From Bolinopsis microptera (taxonomy: Eukaryota; Ctenophora; Tentaculata; Lobata; Bolinopsidae): a stretch of DNA of 64,000 nucleotides. Made by a program: the position numbers and the translations under genes. Of this stretch, positions 27,332-38,438 are shown piece by piece; the first letter of the stretch is position 1; every line of letters starts with the position of its first letter. Under the pieces are notes generated by a model. The model did no database searches, had not been told where the DNA came from, and saw nothing but the letters and a program-made list of their open reading frames with translations. The stretch covers positions 19,682,837 through 19,746,836 of the forward strand of contig NC_087073.1 of the NCBI RefSeq assembly GCF_026151205.1, read 5' to 3'.

Positions 27332-28105
27332 TTAGAGTTTCTCTCCCGTGTGAGTACGTTGGTGTCTGACAAGACTTGATTTAACAGAGAAAGTATATGA
27401 ACATTCATTACACTTGTAGGGTTTCTCTCCCGTGTGAGTCCTCATATGTTTCTTGAGATCACATTCCTGAGCACTACAATATGAACATTCCTTACACTTG
27501 TAGGGTTTTTCTCCCGTGTGAGTCCTCATATGTCTCTTGAGATCACTTTTCTTAGCACTACAAAATGAACATTCCTTGCATTTGTAGGGTTTCTCTCCTG
27601 AGTGAGTCCTCATATGTAATGTGAGATTACCTTTCTGAGCACAAGAATATGAACATTCCTTGCACTTGTAGGGTTTCTCTCCCGTGTGAGTCCTCATATG
27701 TCTCTTGAGATCACTTTTCTTAGCACTACAAAATGAATATTCCTTACACTTGTAGGGTTTCTCTCCCGTGTGAATACCCAAATGTTTCACAAGATCACTG
27801 TTCTCAGTACAGGTATTTAAAGAACAATCGTCACATTTAAAAGCTTTCCCAACAGAAGAAGTATTTTCTTTGCCAAACCTGTCTGATGATCGTAAAGAAT
27901 TTAATTGGACATTTGTAGTAGACATATCATTGATTGTTTCACCATGATGTTCTCTGATGTGTTCCACAAAGAACTCATCATGAAGGAAGTGAGCTTCACA
28001 TTGCGGACAAATGAAACCATGTGATATTTCAGTCAACTCCTCCTGTTCAGTTTTTATTTCCTTTTTGATCGGAAAATTTACATTTTTGTTAGTCTTTTCT
28101 TTATC
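27332..28105 (-). pseudogene. C2H2 zinc-finger gene Z4, start codon lost
   Basis: Same six-finger order as Z3. The first codons (MLTRSKRSSTVA) are gone: between GATAAAGAAAAG and the leader, about 30 bases present in paralogues are deleted across a short AAC repeat. The remaining frame has no ATG before the fingers except far downstream. One finger has lost its second zinc cysteine (CKEYSF for CKECSF), and the first finger has an added codon (CSLNTC). The leader continues for a few bases and then meets the foldback element at 28141. Confidence 0.85.
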
Positions 28106-28140
28106 AACATTACAAACTTTCCTGGATAAATAACTGATTA

Positions 28141-28994
28141 AGGCCAGAGGGGGAAGGGGGGGGGGGGGGGTAAATTATGGCACTTTTCTAGTTTTCACAT
28201 ATTTGATAATAGCTGCTGGAGACGAACAAGAAGAAAAAAACCGGATCAAAATCTGACCTTGCGCTTTTGAGATATCGCACGCTAAAATTTGAGGTTTACC
28301 TGTAATTACATGCTAAACTGGATCTTAAACGGCTGTAACTTTTTTGACCTTACGATTCCTTAGTTGAGAAAACCGGCCACTCCCTGATCTTGATTCTTGA
28401 GGTTTGGTACAGTGGTTTCTTGGACAATTATTCTCATACCTTACAAGACATATATTTATGTGGATCATAATTACATAATTAGCGGGGATCGAAATTATGG
28501 GGGAACGAAAATATGGGGATTTTTTTCAGAAATACAGTAATTCAGTACGAAATTTCAGAAATTCAGTACGAATATGGGGATTTTTTCCCATTTTTTCCAA
28601 AAATCCCCAAATTTCGTACCATATAAATATGTCTCGTAAGGCATAATATATGGAGCAGCGATATTTTTTATTTGACTCGGTTCTCGAATCATGAGGTTAA
28701 CTATACAATTTTTGACATGTCAAAAATTCGGAAAATTTAATTGGTTAACCTCATAATTCGAGAAACGAGTCGAATAAAAAAATCGCTGAACCTAATATCT
28801 ATATACTTGTCCCAGGAACCACTGTACCAAATCTCAATATCAGGGGGTGGTTGGTTTTCTCAACTAAGGGTTTTTACAAAATGTGTTTTGAGATAGATGC
28901 AATTCACTGTCTTCAAAATTTTGAATATTCACTGGAATGTATCACAGTTCGTTAGTTAGGACTTTGTATTATACACTTAATAACGTTTACTTAC
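28141..28994. repeat. Large nested foldback, copy 1
   Basis: It begins AGGCCAGAGGGGG with a G-run. Nested inverted repeats follow: CCTTAGTTGAGAAAACC (about 28360) against GGTTTTCTCAACTAAGG (about 28850), CAGTGGTTTCTTGG against CCAGGAACCACTG, and near the centre CATGAGGTTAAC against GGTTAACCTCAT. No protein is coded. The same element, split by a LINE, is found at 43645 and 54601, each time next to an identical oxidoreductase fragment. Confidence 0.75.
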
Positions 28995-28997
28995 CTG

Positions 28998-30052
28998 GGG
29001 GTCCTTTCCGAAAAAACGCTTAAGTGGCACTTAAGTGTATGGTCGACTTAAGTAGAATTAGTGAAAGTGTTTCCGAAACTCTACTTATGTATTTCCCAAA
29101 GTTTACTTATTCTGTTTCAAGTTTGAGACTTGAGTACAAAAATGTACTTAAGTCGCGTTCAAAAATCAACTTAAGTGCAACTTAAGTGCACGTGTGAAAG
29201 CCGCGCTAAGACTCGCACTAAAACTCTGACCATTTGTACAATCGTGATGCGCGTTCTGTTTGAGATTTTACAGTTTATTGAACGCGTCTCTTGTTGTGCG
29301 GAAAAAGTAGCGCTTAGTTTCTTTGGTTCTGGGAGTTACCTACAAACTCTTCACATTATCGAACTATGGGATAGCACCATCATCCATTTATAAAATAATT
29401 GTTCGGGTATTTTGTGCAGTTTCTGACAGTTTCTGACAGTTGACGATTCGAGCAGACTAAGTCTTATTAAGGATGGTTTCTAGGACTATGGTCAATTCCC
29501 AAGTTGTCTTGGTGCAATTGATGGAACTCAAATAAGAATCAAACGAGGAGATTTATGTGAATCGCAAAGGATATCATTCGATTAACGTACAGCTGATATG
29601 CTCGATGAATCAGGAAATCACGTCATGCACAGTGAAGTGGCCCGGTTCGGTACACGACAGCACGATATGGAACAATAGCACAATTTGCTCCCAGTTAAAC
29701 CGTGGCTACACTGGATGGCTGATAGGCGACAGTGGTTATCCGCTTAGGGAGAAAATAATTCTGTAATTATACTATTAGTTTGCAACCTTTCAAAAACTTG
29801 TTTTACTTTTAATATTTCGAGTTAGAGTTACAATTTAGGCACTTAAGTAACCTCTAGACCATACTTACATTTTAAGTGAAAAATACCGCACTTAAGTACG
29901 TACTTAGGTAAAATTCTCTACTTAAGTAAAAATACTTAAGTGCGAAATATGACTTAAGTTTTTGCACTTAAGTCTCATTTCGAAAATACTTATTGCTTAA
30001 CTTTTTACTTAAGTACCATTTTTGACTTAAGTACCGTTTCGGAAAGGACCCC
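28998..30052 (+). mobile_element. PIF/Harbinger-type DNA transposon relic
   Basis: A 1,055-bp element with inverted ends GGGGTCCTTTCCGAAA and a 3-bp CTG duplication (28995-28997 and 30053-30055). The related copies at 46921 and 58596 lack it. Both subterminal regions are crowded with the palindromic motif ACTTAAGT. The interior holds the transposase relic at 29474-29766. The 3-bp duplication and the transposase type agree with PIF/Harbinger. Confidence 0.85.
29474..29766 (+). pseudogene. Harbinger transposase (DDE_4) fragment
   Basis: The first part reads DYGQFPSCLGAIDGTQIRI, containing the first catalytic Asp in the family motif IDGT. A shift near 29540 changes frame, after which VNRKGYHSINVQ, WPGSVHDS and GDSGYPL follow, all typical of HARBI1-like nucleases and including the second Asp. 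The last acidic residue and the N-terminus are absent, so it cannot be active. Confidence 0.88.
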
Positions 30053-30097
30053 CTGGCCATTCCCTAAATGATTTTAGCCACTTTCAGTAATTAATGT

Positions 30098-30327
30098 CCT
30101 TGTATTTAAACTTGTCCCCAAACTTATTATATATCACCCTTCTCTCCAACAATACCAACAAAATCAATTCCTGTAACGGGCCCTTTTATTGGCCATCCCA
30201 CTTTGTAGTCGACAGGGTTGATACCTGCTGCTTTTACACGAACTAGTATGTTGTCTGCTCCACATTTTGGTTTTTTGTAGTCCGATTTAAAGGAGAGGTT
30301 ACCTCGACTAAAAACAGCAGCTTTCAT
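30098..30327 (-). pseudogene. Oxidoreductase 5' fragment (copy B)
   Basis: Only the first 66 residues of the MDR reductase remain (MKAAVFSRGN to GEKGDI), with G59V and E62G-like changes. It breaks near codon 66-72 at the same place as fragments E and G, where foldback sequence begins. The 5' leader with its splice acceptor is kept. Confidence 0.88.
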
Positions 30328-30787
30328 GTTAGAGTAACCTGAATTTAGTTATTTAGTTAGTGTTTCTTAAGTAGGTAGTAAAATGTGGGATTGTTTTAGC
30401 TTTTTAGCACTGAATTATTTAATCGTTAAAAAGATTTCAGAGCAGCATATTATTTAACTGTTTGACAGTGTTTCATTTTGACGGAGGAGGAGCGAATTAA
30501 CAATAATTCAAAGTCAGAAACAACATAATCTTTAAACAAATTTCAGTAATAATTCTGACAACAATTCATCCAAGATTCAATTTAATAAAGATTAACTATA
30601 TACAAATTTTAAATTTCAATCATGAATCATCAGTAGTGACTATAAGTTCATTTTCAATCGTATACACAATACACGTTTATATATAATATTTATTTACTGG
30701 TTACTCAACAAAGCTTAAGTATAGATAAAAATCATTTAAAGAACATACAAAATCTAAAGAAATTCAAAACATTTTCTGGGTCATTTT
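30328..30787. other. Oxidoreductase spacer
   Basis: Conserved flanking sequence of the reductase genes: the GACGGAGGAGGAGCGAATTAAC block near 30480 and the 3' flank of copy C. No gene is seen. Confidence 0.6.
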
Positions 30788-31786
30788 CTAATCCATTTTG
30801 AAGACTATCTTTCCTTTGGCCCTCCTACTTTTCAGCAGATCAAAACCCTTCTCAACTGCCTCAGCAGTAAAAGGTAACTCGTCAGCTATAACTGGTTTTA
30901 AATACTCCTGAACTCCTTCTGAGTTTGTCCATCCATCATCCACTAACTTTGCAAGTTGTTGTTGATCTTCAGGGTTCTGTTTCGTGAGCATCGTATGCTG
31001 GTTAGCTTTGCTGCCAATGGTGAACTTTCTTATCCACATATCTGCACTTCCAGTGATTACAACGTACTGCCCATGCTTTTTATCTGCAGTGGCAGGTTTC
31101 AGTAATTCCATTGAAATGTTTTTGTAGTCTTCCCCACCACCACCATTAGTGGCAGCATCATAAATCACATCAAACTGTAATTCAGGGTTAATAGCCCCTG
31201 ATTCATTAAGACAGTAATCTTTAATAGTCTGCTTAGTGTAATCTATAACGTCAGTTGCTCCCAGAGATTTCACAAATTCCTCATTTTTACCACTGCAAAC
31301 CCCAACAATATCTTTAGCTCCCATAGATTTAGCAACCTGGATCCCAGCAGTACCACACCCACCACTAGCCCCAATTACCAGAACACGATCATCCTTACAA
31401 AGTTTACCATAGTCCCTCAAAGCTTGAAGAGATGTCATATACGTAGTGAACATTGCCGCAGCTTCCACGAATGAAGCACTTTTAGGTTTGTGAGCCACTC
31501 CAGCAAGTGGAGCAATGGTAAATTCAGCTAAACTACCATTTAATGTTCCACCATAAACTTCATCTCCGACCTTAAACTCGTCCCCAACCTTATCACCTTT
31601 CTCTTCAACAATACCAGCAAAATCAATACCTGTAACGGGCCCTTTTATTGGCCACCCCACTTTGTAGTCGACAGGGTTGATAGCTGCTGCTTTTACACGA
31701 ATTAGTATGTTGTCTGCTCCACATTTTGGTTTTTTGTAGTCCAATTCAAAAGAGAGGTTACCTCTACTAAAAACAGCAGCTTTCAT
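30788..31786 (-). CDS. MDR oxidoreductase (copy C, type 2)
   Basis: A full 332-residue frame with the same cofactor loop as copy A. It differs in two patches: FTTYMTSLQALRDYG at 113-127 and TGSADMWIRKFTIGSKANQHT near 245-265, shared with copy H. These patches flank the expected substrate pocket, so types 1 and 2 may prefer different substrates (inference). The leader acceptor before the ATG is intact. Confidence 0.92.
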   Translation of the reverse strand: MKAAVFSRGNLSFELDYKKPKCGADNILIRVKAAAINPVDYKVGWPIKGPVTGIDFAGIVEEKGDKVGDEFKVGDEVYGGTLNGSLAEFTIAPLAGVAHKPKSASFVEAAAMFTTYMTSLQALRDYGKLCKDDRVLVIGASGGCGTAGIQVAKSMGAKDIVGVCSGKNEEFVKSLGATDVIDYTKQTIKDYCLNESGAINPELQFDVIYDAATNGGGGEDYKNISMELLKPATADKKHGQYVVITGSADMWIRKFTIGSKANQHTMLTKQNPEDQQQLAKLVDDGWTNSEGVQEYLKPVIADELPFTAEAVEKGFDLLKSRRAKGKIVFKMD

Positions 31787-32256
31787 GCTAGAGTAACCTG
31801 AATATAGATAGTTAGTTAGTGTTTATAAAGTAGGTAGTAAAATGTGGGATTGTTTTAGCACTTAATTATTTAATCGCTAAAAAGATTTCAGTGCAGCATA
31901 TTATTTAACTGTTTGACATTGTTTCATTTTGACGGAGGAGGAGCGAATTAACAATAATTCAAAGTCAGAAACAACAATATCTTTTTTTAAAATTCAGCAA
32001 TAATTCTGACATCAATAATCTAAGATCCGAGATAAAGATTAACTAATATACAAATTTTCAATTTTCAATCATAAATCATCAGTAGTGACTATAGTTCAGT
32101 TTGAATCGTATACACAATACACATTTATATATATTATTTTACTGGTTACTCAACAAAGCTTAAGTATAGACAAAAATCACTTAAAGAACATACAACATCC
32201 AAAGAAATTCAAAACCATCTAAACGTCACGGTATTTAGTAGGGAGCTGAACATTTT
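31787..32256. other. Oxidoreductase spacer
   Basis: Same conserved spacer as 30328-30787 with small indels, including T/A-run differences near 31980. No gene is seen. Confidence 0.6.
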
Positions 32257-33255
32257 CTAATCCATTTTAAAGACTATCTTTCCTTTGGCCCTCCTACTTT
32301 TCAGCAGATCAAAACCCTTCTCAACTGCCTCAGCAGTAAAAGGTAACTCCTCAGCTATAACTGGTTTTAAATACTCCTGAACTCCTTCTGAGTTTGTCCA
32401 GCCATCATCCACTAACTTAGCAAGTTGTTGCAAATCTTCAGGGTTCTGTTTCGCGAGCATCATATGTTGGTTAGCTTTGAAGCCGATGGTGTACATCCGA
32501 ATCCACATATCCCTACTACCATTGATTGCAACGTACTGCCCATGTTTTTTATCTGCAGTGGCAGGTTTCAGTAATTCCATTGAAATGTTTTTGTAGTCCT
32601 CGCCACCCCCACTATTAGTGGCAGCATCATAAATCACATCAAACTGTAATTCAGGGTTAATAGCCCCTGATTCATTAAGACAGTAATCTTTAATGGTCTG
32701 CTTAGTGTAATCTATAACATCAGTTGCTCCAAGTGATTTTACAAATTCCTCATTTTTACCACTGCAAACCCCAACAATATCTTTAGCTCCCATAGATTTA
32801 GCAACCTGGATCCCAGCAGTACCACACCCACCACTAGCCCCAATTACCAGAACACGATCATCCTTAACAAGGTTACCATAGTCCCTTAATGATTGAAGAG
32901 ATGTTGAATACGTAGTGCACATTGCAGCAGCTTCCACGAATGAAGCACTTTTAGGTTTGTGAGCCACTCCAGCAAGTGGAGCAATGGTAAATTCAGCTAA
33001 ACTACCATTGAATGTTCCACCATAAACTTCATCTCCAACCTTAAACTCGTCCCCAACCTTATCACCCTTCTCTTCAACAATACCAGCAAAATCAATACCT
33101 GTAACGGGCCCTTTTATTGGCCATCCCACTTTGTAGTCGATAGGGTTGATACCCGCTGCTTTTACACGAACTAGTATGTTGTCTGCTCCACATTTTGGTT
33201 TTTTGTAGTCCGATTTAAAGGAGAGGTTACCTCGACTAAAAACAGCAGCTTTCAT
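32257..33255 (-). CDS. MDR oxidoreductase (copy D, type 1)
   Basis: A 332-residue frame nearly identical to copy A; differences include N128/V130 in YGNLVKDDR. The cofactor loop and hydrophobic core are intact, and no zinc ligands are seen. Zinc-finger gene Z5 ends 264 bp upstream on the same strand. The ATG is preceded by AAATTCAG at 13 nt. Confidence 0.92.
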   Translation of the reverse strand: MKAAVFSRGNLSFKSDYKKPKCGADNILVRVKAAGINPIDYKVGWPIKGPVTGIDFAGIVEEKGDKVGDEFKVGDEVYGGTFNGSLAEFTIAPLAGVAHKPKSASFVEAAAMCTTYSTSLQSLRDYGNLVKDDRVLVIGASGGCGTAGIQVAKSMGAKDIVGVCSGKNEEFVKSLGATDVIDYTKQTIKDYCLNESGAINPELQFDVIYDAATNSGGGEDYKNISMELLKPATADKKHGQYVAINGSRDMWIRMYTIGFKANQHMMLAKQNPEDLQQLAKLVDDGWTNSEGVQEYLKPVIAEELPFTAEAVEKGFDLLKSRRAKGKIVFKMD

Positions 33256-33519
33256 GTTAGAGTAACCTGAATTTAGTTATTTAGTTAGTTTTCTAAAGTA
33301 GATAGTAAATGTGGGATTGTTTTAGCACTGAATTATTTAATGGCTAAAAAGATTTCAGTGCAGCATATTATTTAACTGTTTGACAGTGTTTTATTTTGAC
33401 GGAGGATCAGGAGGAGCGAATTAACGATAATTCAAAGTCAGAAACAACAATATCTTTAAACAAATTTCAGTAATAATTCTGACAACAATTCATACAAGAT
33501 TCAAAATAAAGAACATTCT
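33256..33519 (-). promoter_or_regulatory. Conserved zinc-finger/oxidoreductase spacer
   Basis: Second copy of the 265-bp spacer described at 17282-17546, with the same C/T-rich block and splice acceptor. Confidence 0.5.
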
Positions 33520-35239
33520 TTACACTTGTAGGGTTTCTCTCCCGTGTGAACTGTGAGTCCTCATAATATGTTTCTTGAGATCACCTTTCTTAGCACTACA
33601 ATATGGACACTCTTTACACTTGTATGGTTTCTCTCCCGTATGAGTCCTCATATGTTTCTTGAGATCAATTTTTTGAGCACTGTGAAAAGAACATTGGTTA
33701 CACTTGTAGGGTTTCTCTCCCGTGTGAGTCCTCATATGCGCTGTGAGGTGACCTTTATGAGCACTACAATGTGAACATTCGTTACACTTGTAGGGTTTCT
33801 CTCCTGTGTGAGTACGTTGGTGTTGGACAAGATTTGATTTAACAGAGCAAGTATATGAACATTCATTACACTTGTAGGGTTTCTCTCCGGTGTGAGTCCT
33901 CATATGTTTCTTGAGATCATCTTTCTTAGCACTACAATATGGACACTCTTTACACTTGTATGGTTTCTCTCCCGTATGAGTCCTCATATGTTTCTTGAGA
34001 TCAATTTTTTGAGCACTGTGAAAAGAACATTGGTTACACTTGTAGGGTTTCTCTCCCGTGTGAGTCCTCATATGCGCTGTGAGGTGACCTTTATGAGCAC
34101 TACAATATGAACATTCGTTACAATTGTAGGGTTTCTCTCCTGTGTGAGTACGTTGGTGTTGGACAAGATTTGATTTAACAGAGCAAGTATATGAACATTC
34201 ATTACACTTGTAGGGTTTCTCTCCGGTGTGAGTCCTCATATGTATTGTGAGATGACCTTTCTGAGCACAAGAATATGAACATTGGTTACACTTGTAGGGT
34301 TCCTCCCTTGTGTGAATACGTTGGTGTTGGACAAGACTTGATTGAACAGAGCAAGCAAATGAACATTCCTTGCACTTATAGGGTTTCTCTCCCGTGTGAG
34401 TCTTTATTAAATGTAATGTGAGTCGACTTTTCTGAGCACTACAATATGAACATTCGTTACACTTGTAGGGTTTCTCTCCTGTGTGAGTACGTTGGTGTTG
34501 GACAAGATTTGATTTAACAGAGCAAGTATATGAACATTCATTACACTTGTAGGGTTTCTCTCCGGTGTGAGTCCTCATATGTTTCATGAGATCATCTTTC
34601 TTAGCACTACAATATGGACATTCTTTACACTTGTATGGTTTCTCTCCCGTATGAGTCCTCATATGTTTCTTGAGATCACTTTTTTGAGCACTGTGAAAAG
34701 AACATTGGTTACACTTGTAGGGTTTCTCTCCCGTGTGAGTCCTCATATGCGCTGTGAGGTGACCTTTATGAGCACTACAATATGAACATTCGTTACAATT
34801 GTAGGGTTTCTCTCCTGTGTGAGTACGTTGGTGTTGGACAAGATTTGATTTAACAGAGCAAGTATATGAACATTCATTACACTTGTAGGGTTTCTCTCCG
34901 GTGTGAGTCCTCATATGTATTGTGAGATGACCTTTCTGAGCACAAGAATATGAACATTGGTTACACTTGTAGGGTTCCTCCCTTGTGTGAATACGTTGGT
35001 GTTGGACAAGACTTGATTGAACAGAGCAAGCAAATGAACATTCCTTGCACTTATAGGGTTTCTCTCCCGTGTGAGTCTTTATTAAATGTAATGTGAGTCG
35101 ACTTTTCTGAGCACTGCGAAATGAACATTCGTTACACGTGTAGGGTTTCTCTCCCGTGTGAATACCTAAATGATTCACAAGATCACTATTCTCAGTACAT
35201 GTATAAGAACAATCGTCACATTTAAAAGCTTTCTCAACA
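33520..35239 (-). pseudogene. C2H2 zinc-finger gene Z5, 19-20 fingers, split by insertion
   Basis: The longest array of the window. After the CDDC finger (35179-35239) come 19 regular fingers. Their helices repeat with a period of eight fingers: SRLTL, VQSSLVQ, KGHLTI, VKSNLVQ, KGHLTA, KSDLKK, KDDLMK, VKSNLVQ, and then again. The frame is open throughout and ends in a shifted tail (SSHGRETLQV) after a 1-nt change in the last linker. The N-terminal module lies 2.9 kb away at 38151-38438, beyond an inserted element, so a normal protein cannot be made unless the insertion is spliced out. The finger region alone remains intact. Confidence 0.85.
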
Positions 35240-38150
35240 CTGCCAAAATTTGCAAAAAGGAAGCAAGTGACATTTTTGAAAATATGGAGTTCTATACACC
35301 GTTGGAAAAGTCTCGCTGAGCTCTATTTCACTAACTAAGTCTTATTAACAGCAGATGTAACTAAAATTTCAAAGTGGGAAGTATCTACACGATTTTCACC
35401 ATTCTTAGCAGTATTTGATTACTCACGATAATCAAAAAGGAAGTAACTGCAAAGATACTTCCTTTTTGCATATTTCCAGTACTTGCTTCCTTTTTGCGTG
35501 TTTTTCAACTAAAGATACTTCCTTTTTGCATAATCTCATCTCAAGATACTTCCTTATTGCAGATTTTAACCTTGAGATTACTTATTTGGCATAGTGCCAT
35601 CCTGCAGATACTTCCTAATTACCAAACAGGGTGAACAGTAAATGTCAAAGGAGGAGGACTGAGGGGAACTGAGGAGGAGGGGGAGGAGGAGTAAAACTGA
35701 GGAGGACTGAGGAGAAGGAGGAGGAGGACTGAGGAGGAGGACTGAAGAGGGGGACTGAGGAAGAGGAGGGGAGGCGGAGGAGGATTGAGGAGGATGACTG
35801 ATGACTCGTGAGGAATGATGAGGAGGGGAAGGAGGTGGATGAGGAGGATGAGGAGAATGAGGAGGACTAAGGAGGAGGAGGAGGAGAAGGAGGACTGGTG
35901 AAGAGGATTGATGAGGAGGAGGACTGATGAGGAGGAGGAGGAGGACTGAGGAGAAACTGAGAAATATGAGGAGGAGGACTGAGGAGGAGGATGAGGACTG
36001 AGGAGGACTGAGGAGGACTGAGGAGGATGGCCGAGGAGGATGGCTGAGACTCTGAGAGGGAGGAGGAGGAGGAGTAAAACTGAGAAGGACTGAGGAGAAG
36101 GAGGATGAGGACTGAGGAGGACTGAAGAGTAGGACTGAAGAGGGGGACTGAGGAGGAGGAGGGGAGGCGGAGGAGGACTGAGGAGGATGACTGATGACTG
36201 GTGAGGAATGATGAGGAGGGGAAGGAGGTGGATGAGGAGGATGAGGAGGACTAAGGAGGAGGAGGAGGAAAAGGAGTACTGGTGAAGAGGATTGATGAGG
36301 AGGAGGACTGATGAGGAGCAGGAGGAGGACTGACGAGGAGGAGGACTGAGGAGAAATATGAGGAGGAGGACTGAGGAGGACTGAGGAGGATGGCTGAGGA
36401 GGATGGCTGAGAGGGAGGAGGAGGAGGAGGAGTAAAACTGAGAAGGACTGAGGAGAAGGAGGATGAGGACTGAGGAGTAGGACTGAAGAGGGGGACTGAG
36501 GAGGAGGAGGGGAGGCGGAGGAGGACTGTGGAGGATGACTGATGAGGAATGATGAGGAGGGAAAGGAGGTGGATGAGGAGGATGAGGAGGACTAAGGGGA
36601 AGGAGGAGGAGAAGGAGGACTAGTGAAGAGGATTAATGAGGAGGAGGAGGAGGACTGATGAGGAGGAGGAGGAGGACTGAGGAGGAGGAGGACTGAGGAG
36701 TAAAAGTAGGAGGATGACTGAGGAGGGGAGGAGGAAGAGGACTGAGGAGGATCAGGATGACCCAGGAGGACCAAGGAGGAGGAGGAGGAGGCGGAGGACT
36801 GAGGAGGAGGAGGACTGAGGAGGAGGAGGAGGACTGATAAGGACTGAAGGAGGAGGACTGAGAAGAACTGAGGAGGAGGAGGAGTACTGAATATGAGGAG
36901 GAGGGGGACTGGGGGAGACAGAGGAGGAGGACTGAGGAGGAGGAGGACTAAGGAGAAGGATGAGGAGGAGGACTGAGAAGGAGGACTGAGGACTGAAGAG
37001 GAAGAGGAGGAGGATGACCCGGGAGGAGGAGGAGGAGGACCCAGGAGGAGGACCAAGGAGGAGGACCCAGGAGGAGGACCCAGGAGGAGGACCCAGGAGG
37101 AGGACCCAGGAGGAGGACCCAGGAGGAGGACCCAGGAGGAGGAGGAGGTGGACTGAGAAGGAGGAGGACTGAGGAGTACTGAGGAGGAGGAGGAGGACTG
37201 AATAGGAGGAGGAGGAGGACTGGGGGAGACAGAGGAGGAGGACTGAGGAGGAGGAGGACTAAGGAGAAGGATGAGGAAGACTGAGGACTGAAGACTGAAG
37301 AAGAAGAGGAGGAGGATGAAAAGGAGGAGGACTGAGGATCAGGAGGAGGGGGAGGAGGATGAGGGGAGGAGGAGGAGGACTGAGGAGGACTGAGGAGAAG
37401 GAGGAGGAGGACTGAGGAGGGCTGAGTAGGAGGACTGAGAGGGAGGAGGAGGAGGAGGAAGACTGAGGAGGAGGAGGAGAAGGACTGAAGAGGAGAAGGA
37501 GGAGAAGGACCCAGAAGGAGGACCAGGAAGAGGACCCAGGAGGAGGACCCATGAGGAGGAAGAGGAGGAGGAGGAGGAGGAGGTGGAGGAGGAAGAGGAG
37601 GAGGAAGCATCTAAATGTTATTTCCATTTTTGTTATTTTTTGTTCGTTTTTGTCCGCTCTATTTTTTGTCCGTTTTGAAAATATAGGGTACCGAACGGAA
37701 AAAAAACATGAGCCCCCCTTCTATTATATTTCAGAGTTTCATTGTCTAATATTTTCATAATTTTGGACTGAAAAACCATTATTTTCAACACGAATTAAGC
37801 TTGCATAATGACACAAAATAATGAATTATGTACGGAAGCATCTACATAGTTGAATACCAAAACACTGCAAAAAGGAAGTAAGTAGTCGAAAATCTGCAAA
37901 AAGGAAGTATCTCGCTTTGGCAGTCAAATTTTTTTCTGGCAGTGAAAACGGAACCCGTTTTCATGAAAAATTGGTTCAAATAATCGGAATAAAATTGTTC
38001 AGAAAAGTTACCCTGGACGATTCTTAATGTATTCAAACAAAAATTTAAAGCATTATGCAGTCAGCTGAACGTCAGAAACGGGTCTAGTTCACATACTTTT
38101 ATCTCAAAACGATGATTTTGCAGATACTTCCTTCTTGCAAAAAGGGGCAG
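35240..38150. mobile_element. Transposon filled with a polypurine satellite
   Basis: A 2,911-bp insertion in Z5. The ends read CTGCCAAAATTTGCAAAAAG and, inverted, CTGCCCCTTTTTGCAAGAAG. The 4-bp AACA flanks it (35236-35239 and 38151-38154), while intact paralogues hold AACA once. Many subterminal copies of AGATACTTCCTTTTTGCA occur on the left, with inverse copies on the right near 37870-37910. No transposase was found. The superfamily is not assigned. Confidence 0.82.
35641..37612. repeat. Polypurine GAGGA satellite, about 2 kb
   Basis: The plus strand is almost only G and A for nearly 2 kb, built from GGAGGACTGAGGA-like units with a longer repeat of about 400-450 bp at the start. The proline/serine-rich frames on the minus strand are low-complexity artefacts. 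The tract could form triplex or G-quadruplex structure. Confidence 0.95.
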
Positions 38151-38438
38151 AACAGGTGAAGCATTTTCTTTGCCAAACCTGTCTGATGATAGTAAAAAAT
38201 TTAATTGGACATTTGTAGTAGACATATCATTGATTGTTTCACCATGATGTTCTCTGATGTGTTCCACAAAGAACTCATCATGAAGGAAGTGAGCTTCACA
38301 TTTCGGACAAATAAAACCATGTGATATTTCAGCCAACTCCTCCTGTTCAGTTTTTATTTCCTTTTTGATCGGAATTACATTTTTGTTACTCTTTTCTTTA
38401 TCAGCAGCTGTTGAGGATCTTTTACTCCGTGTTAACAT
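38151..38438 (-). pseudogene. N-terminal part of zinc-finger gene Z5
   Basis: Intact N-terminal module from MLTRSKRSS to FGKENASPV. Then the frame runs into the inserted element and stops at 38061. It has the normal leader acceptor upstream. Together with 33520-35239 it was one gene before the insertion. Confidence 0.88.

Noticed and set aside
36592-37627. Proline/serine-rich proteins on the minus strand
   Set aside because: Produced by the polypurine satellite; composition is low complexity with no domain or conserved start.
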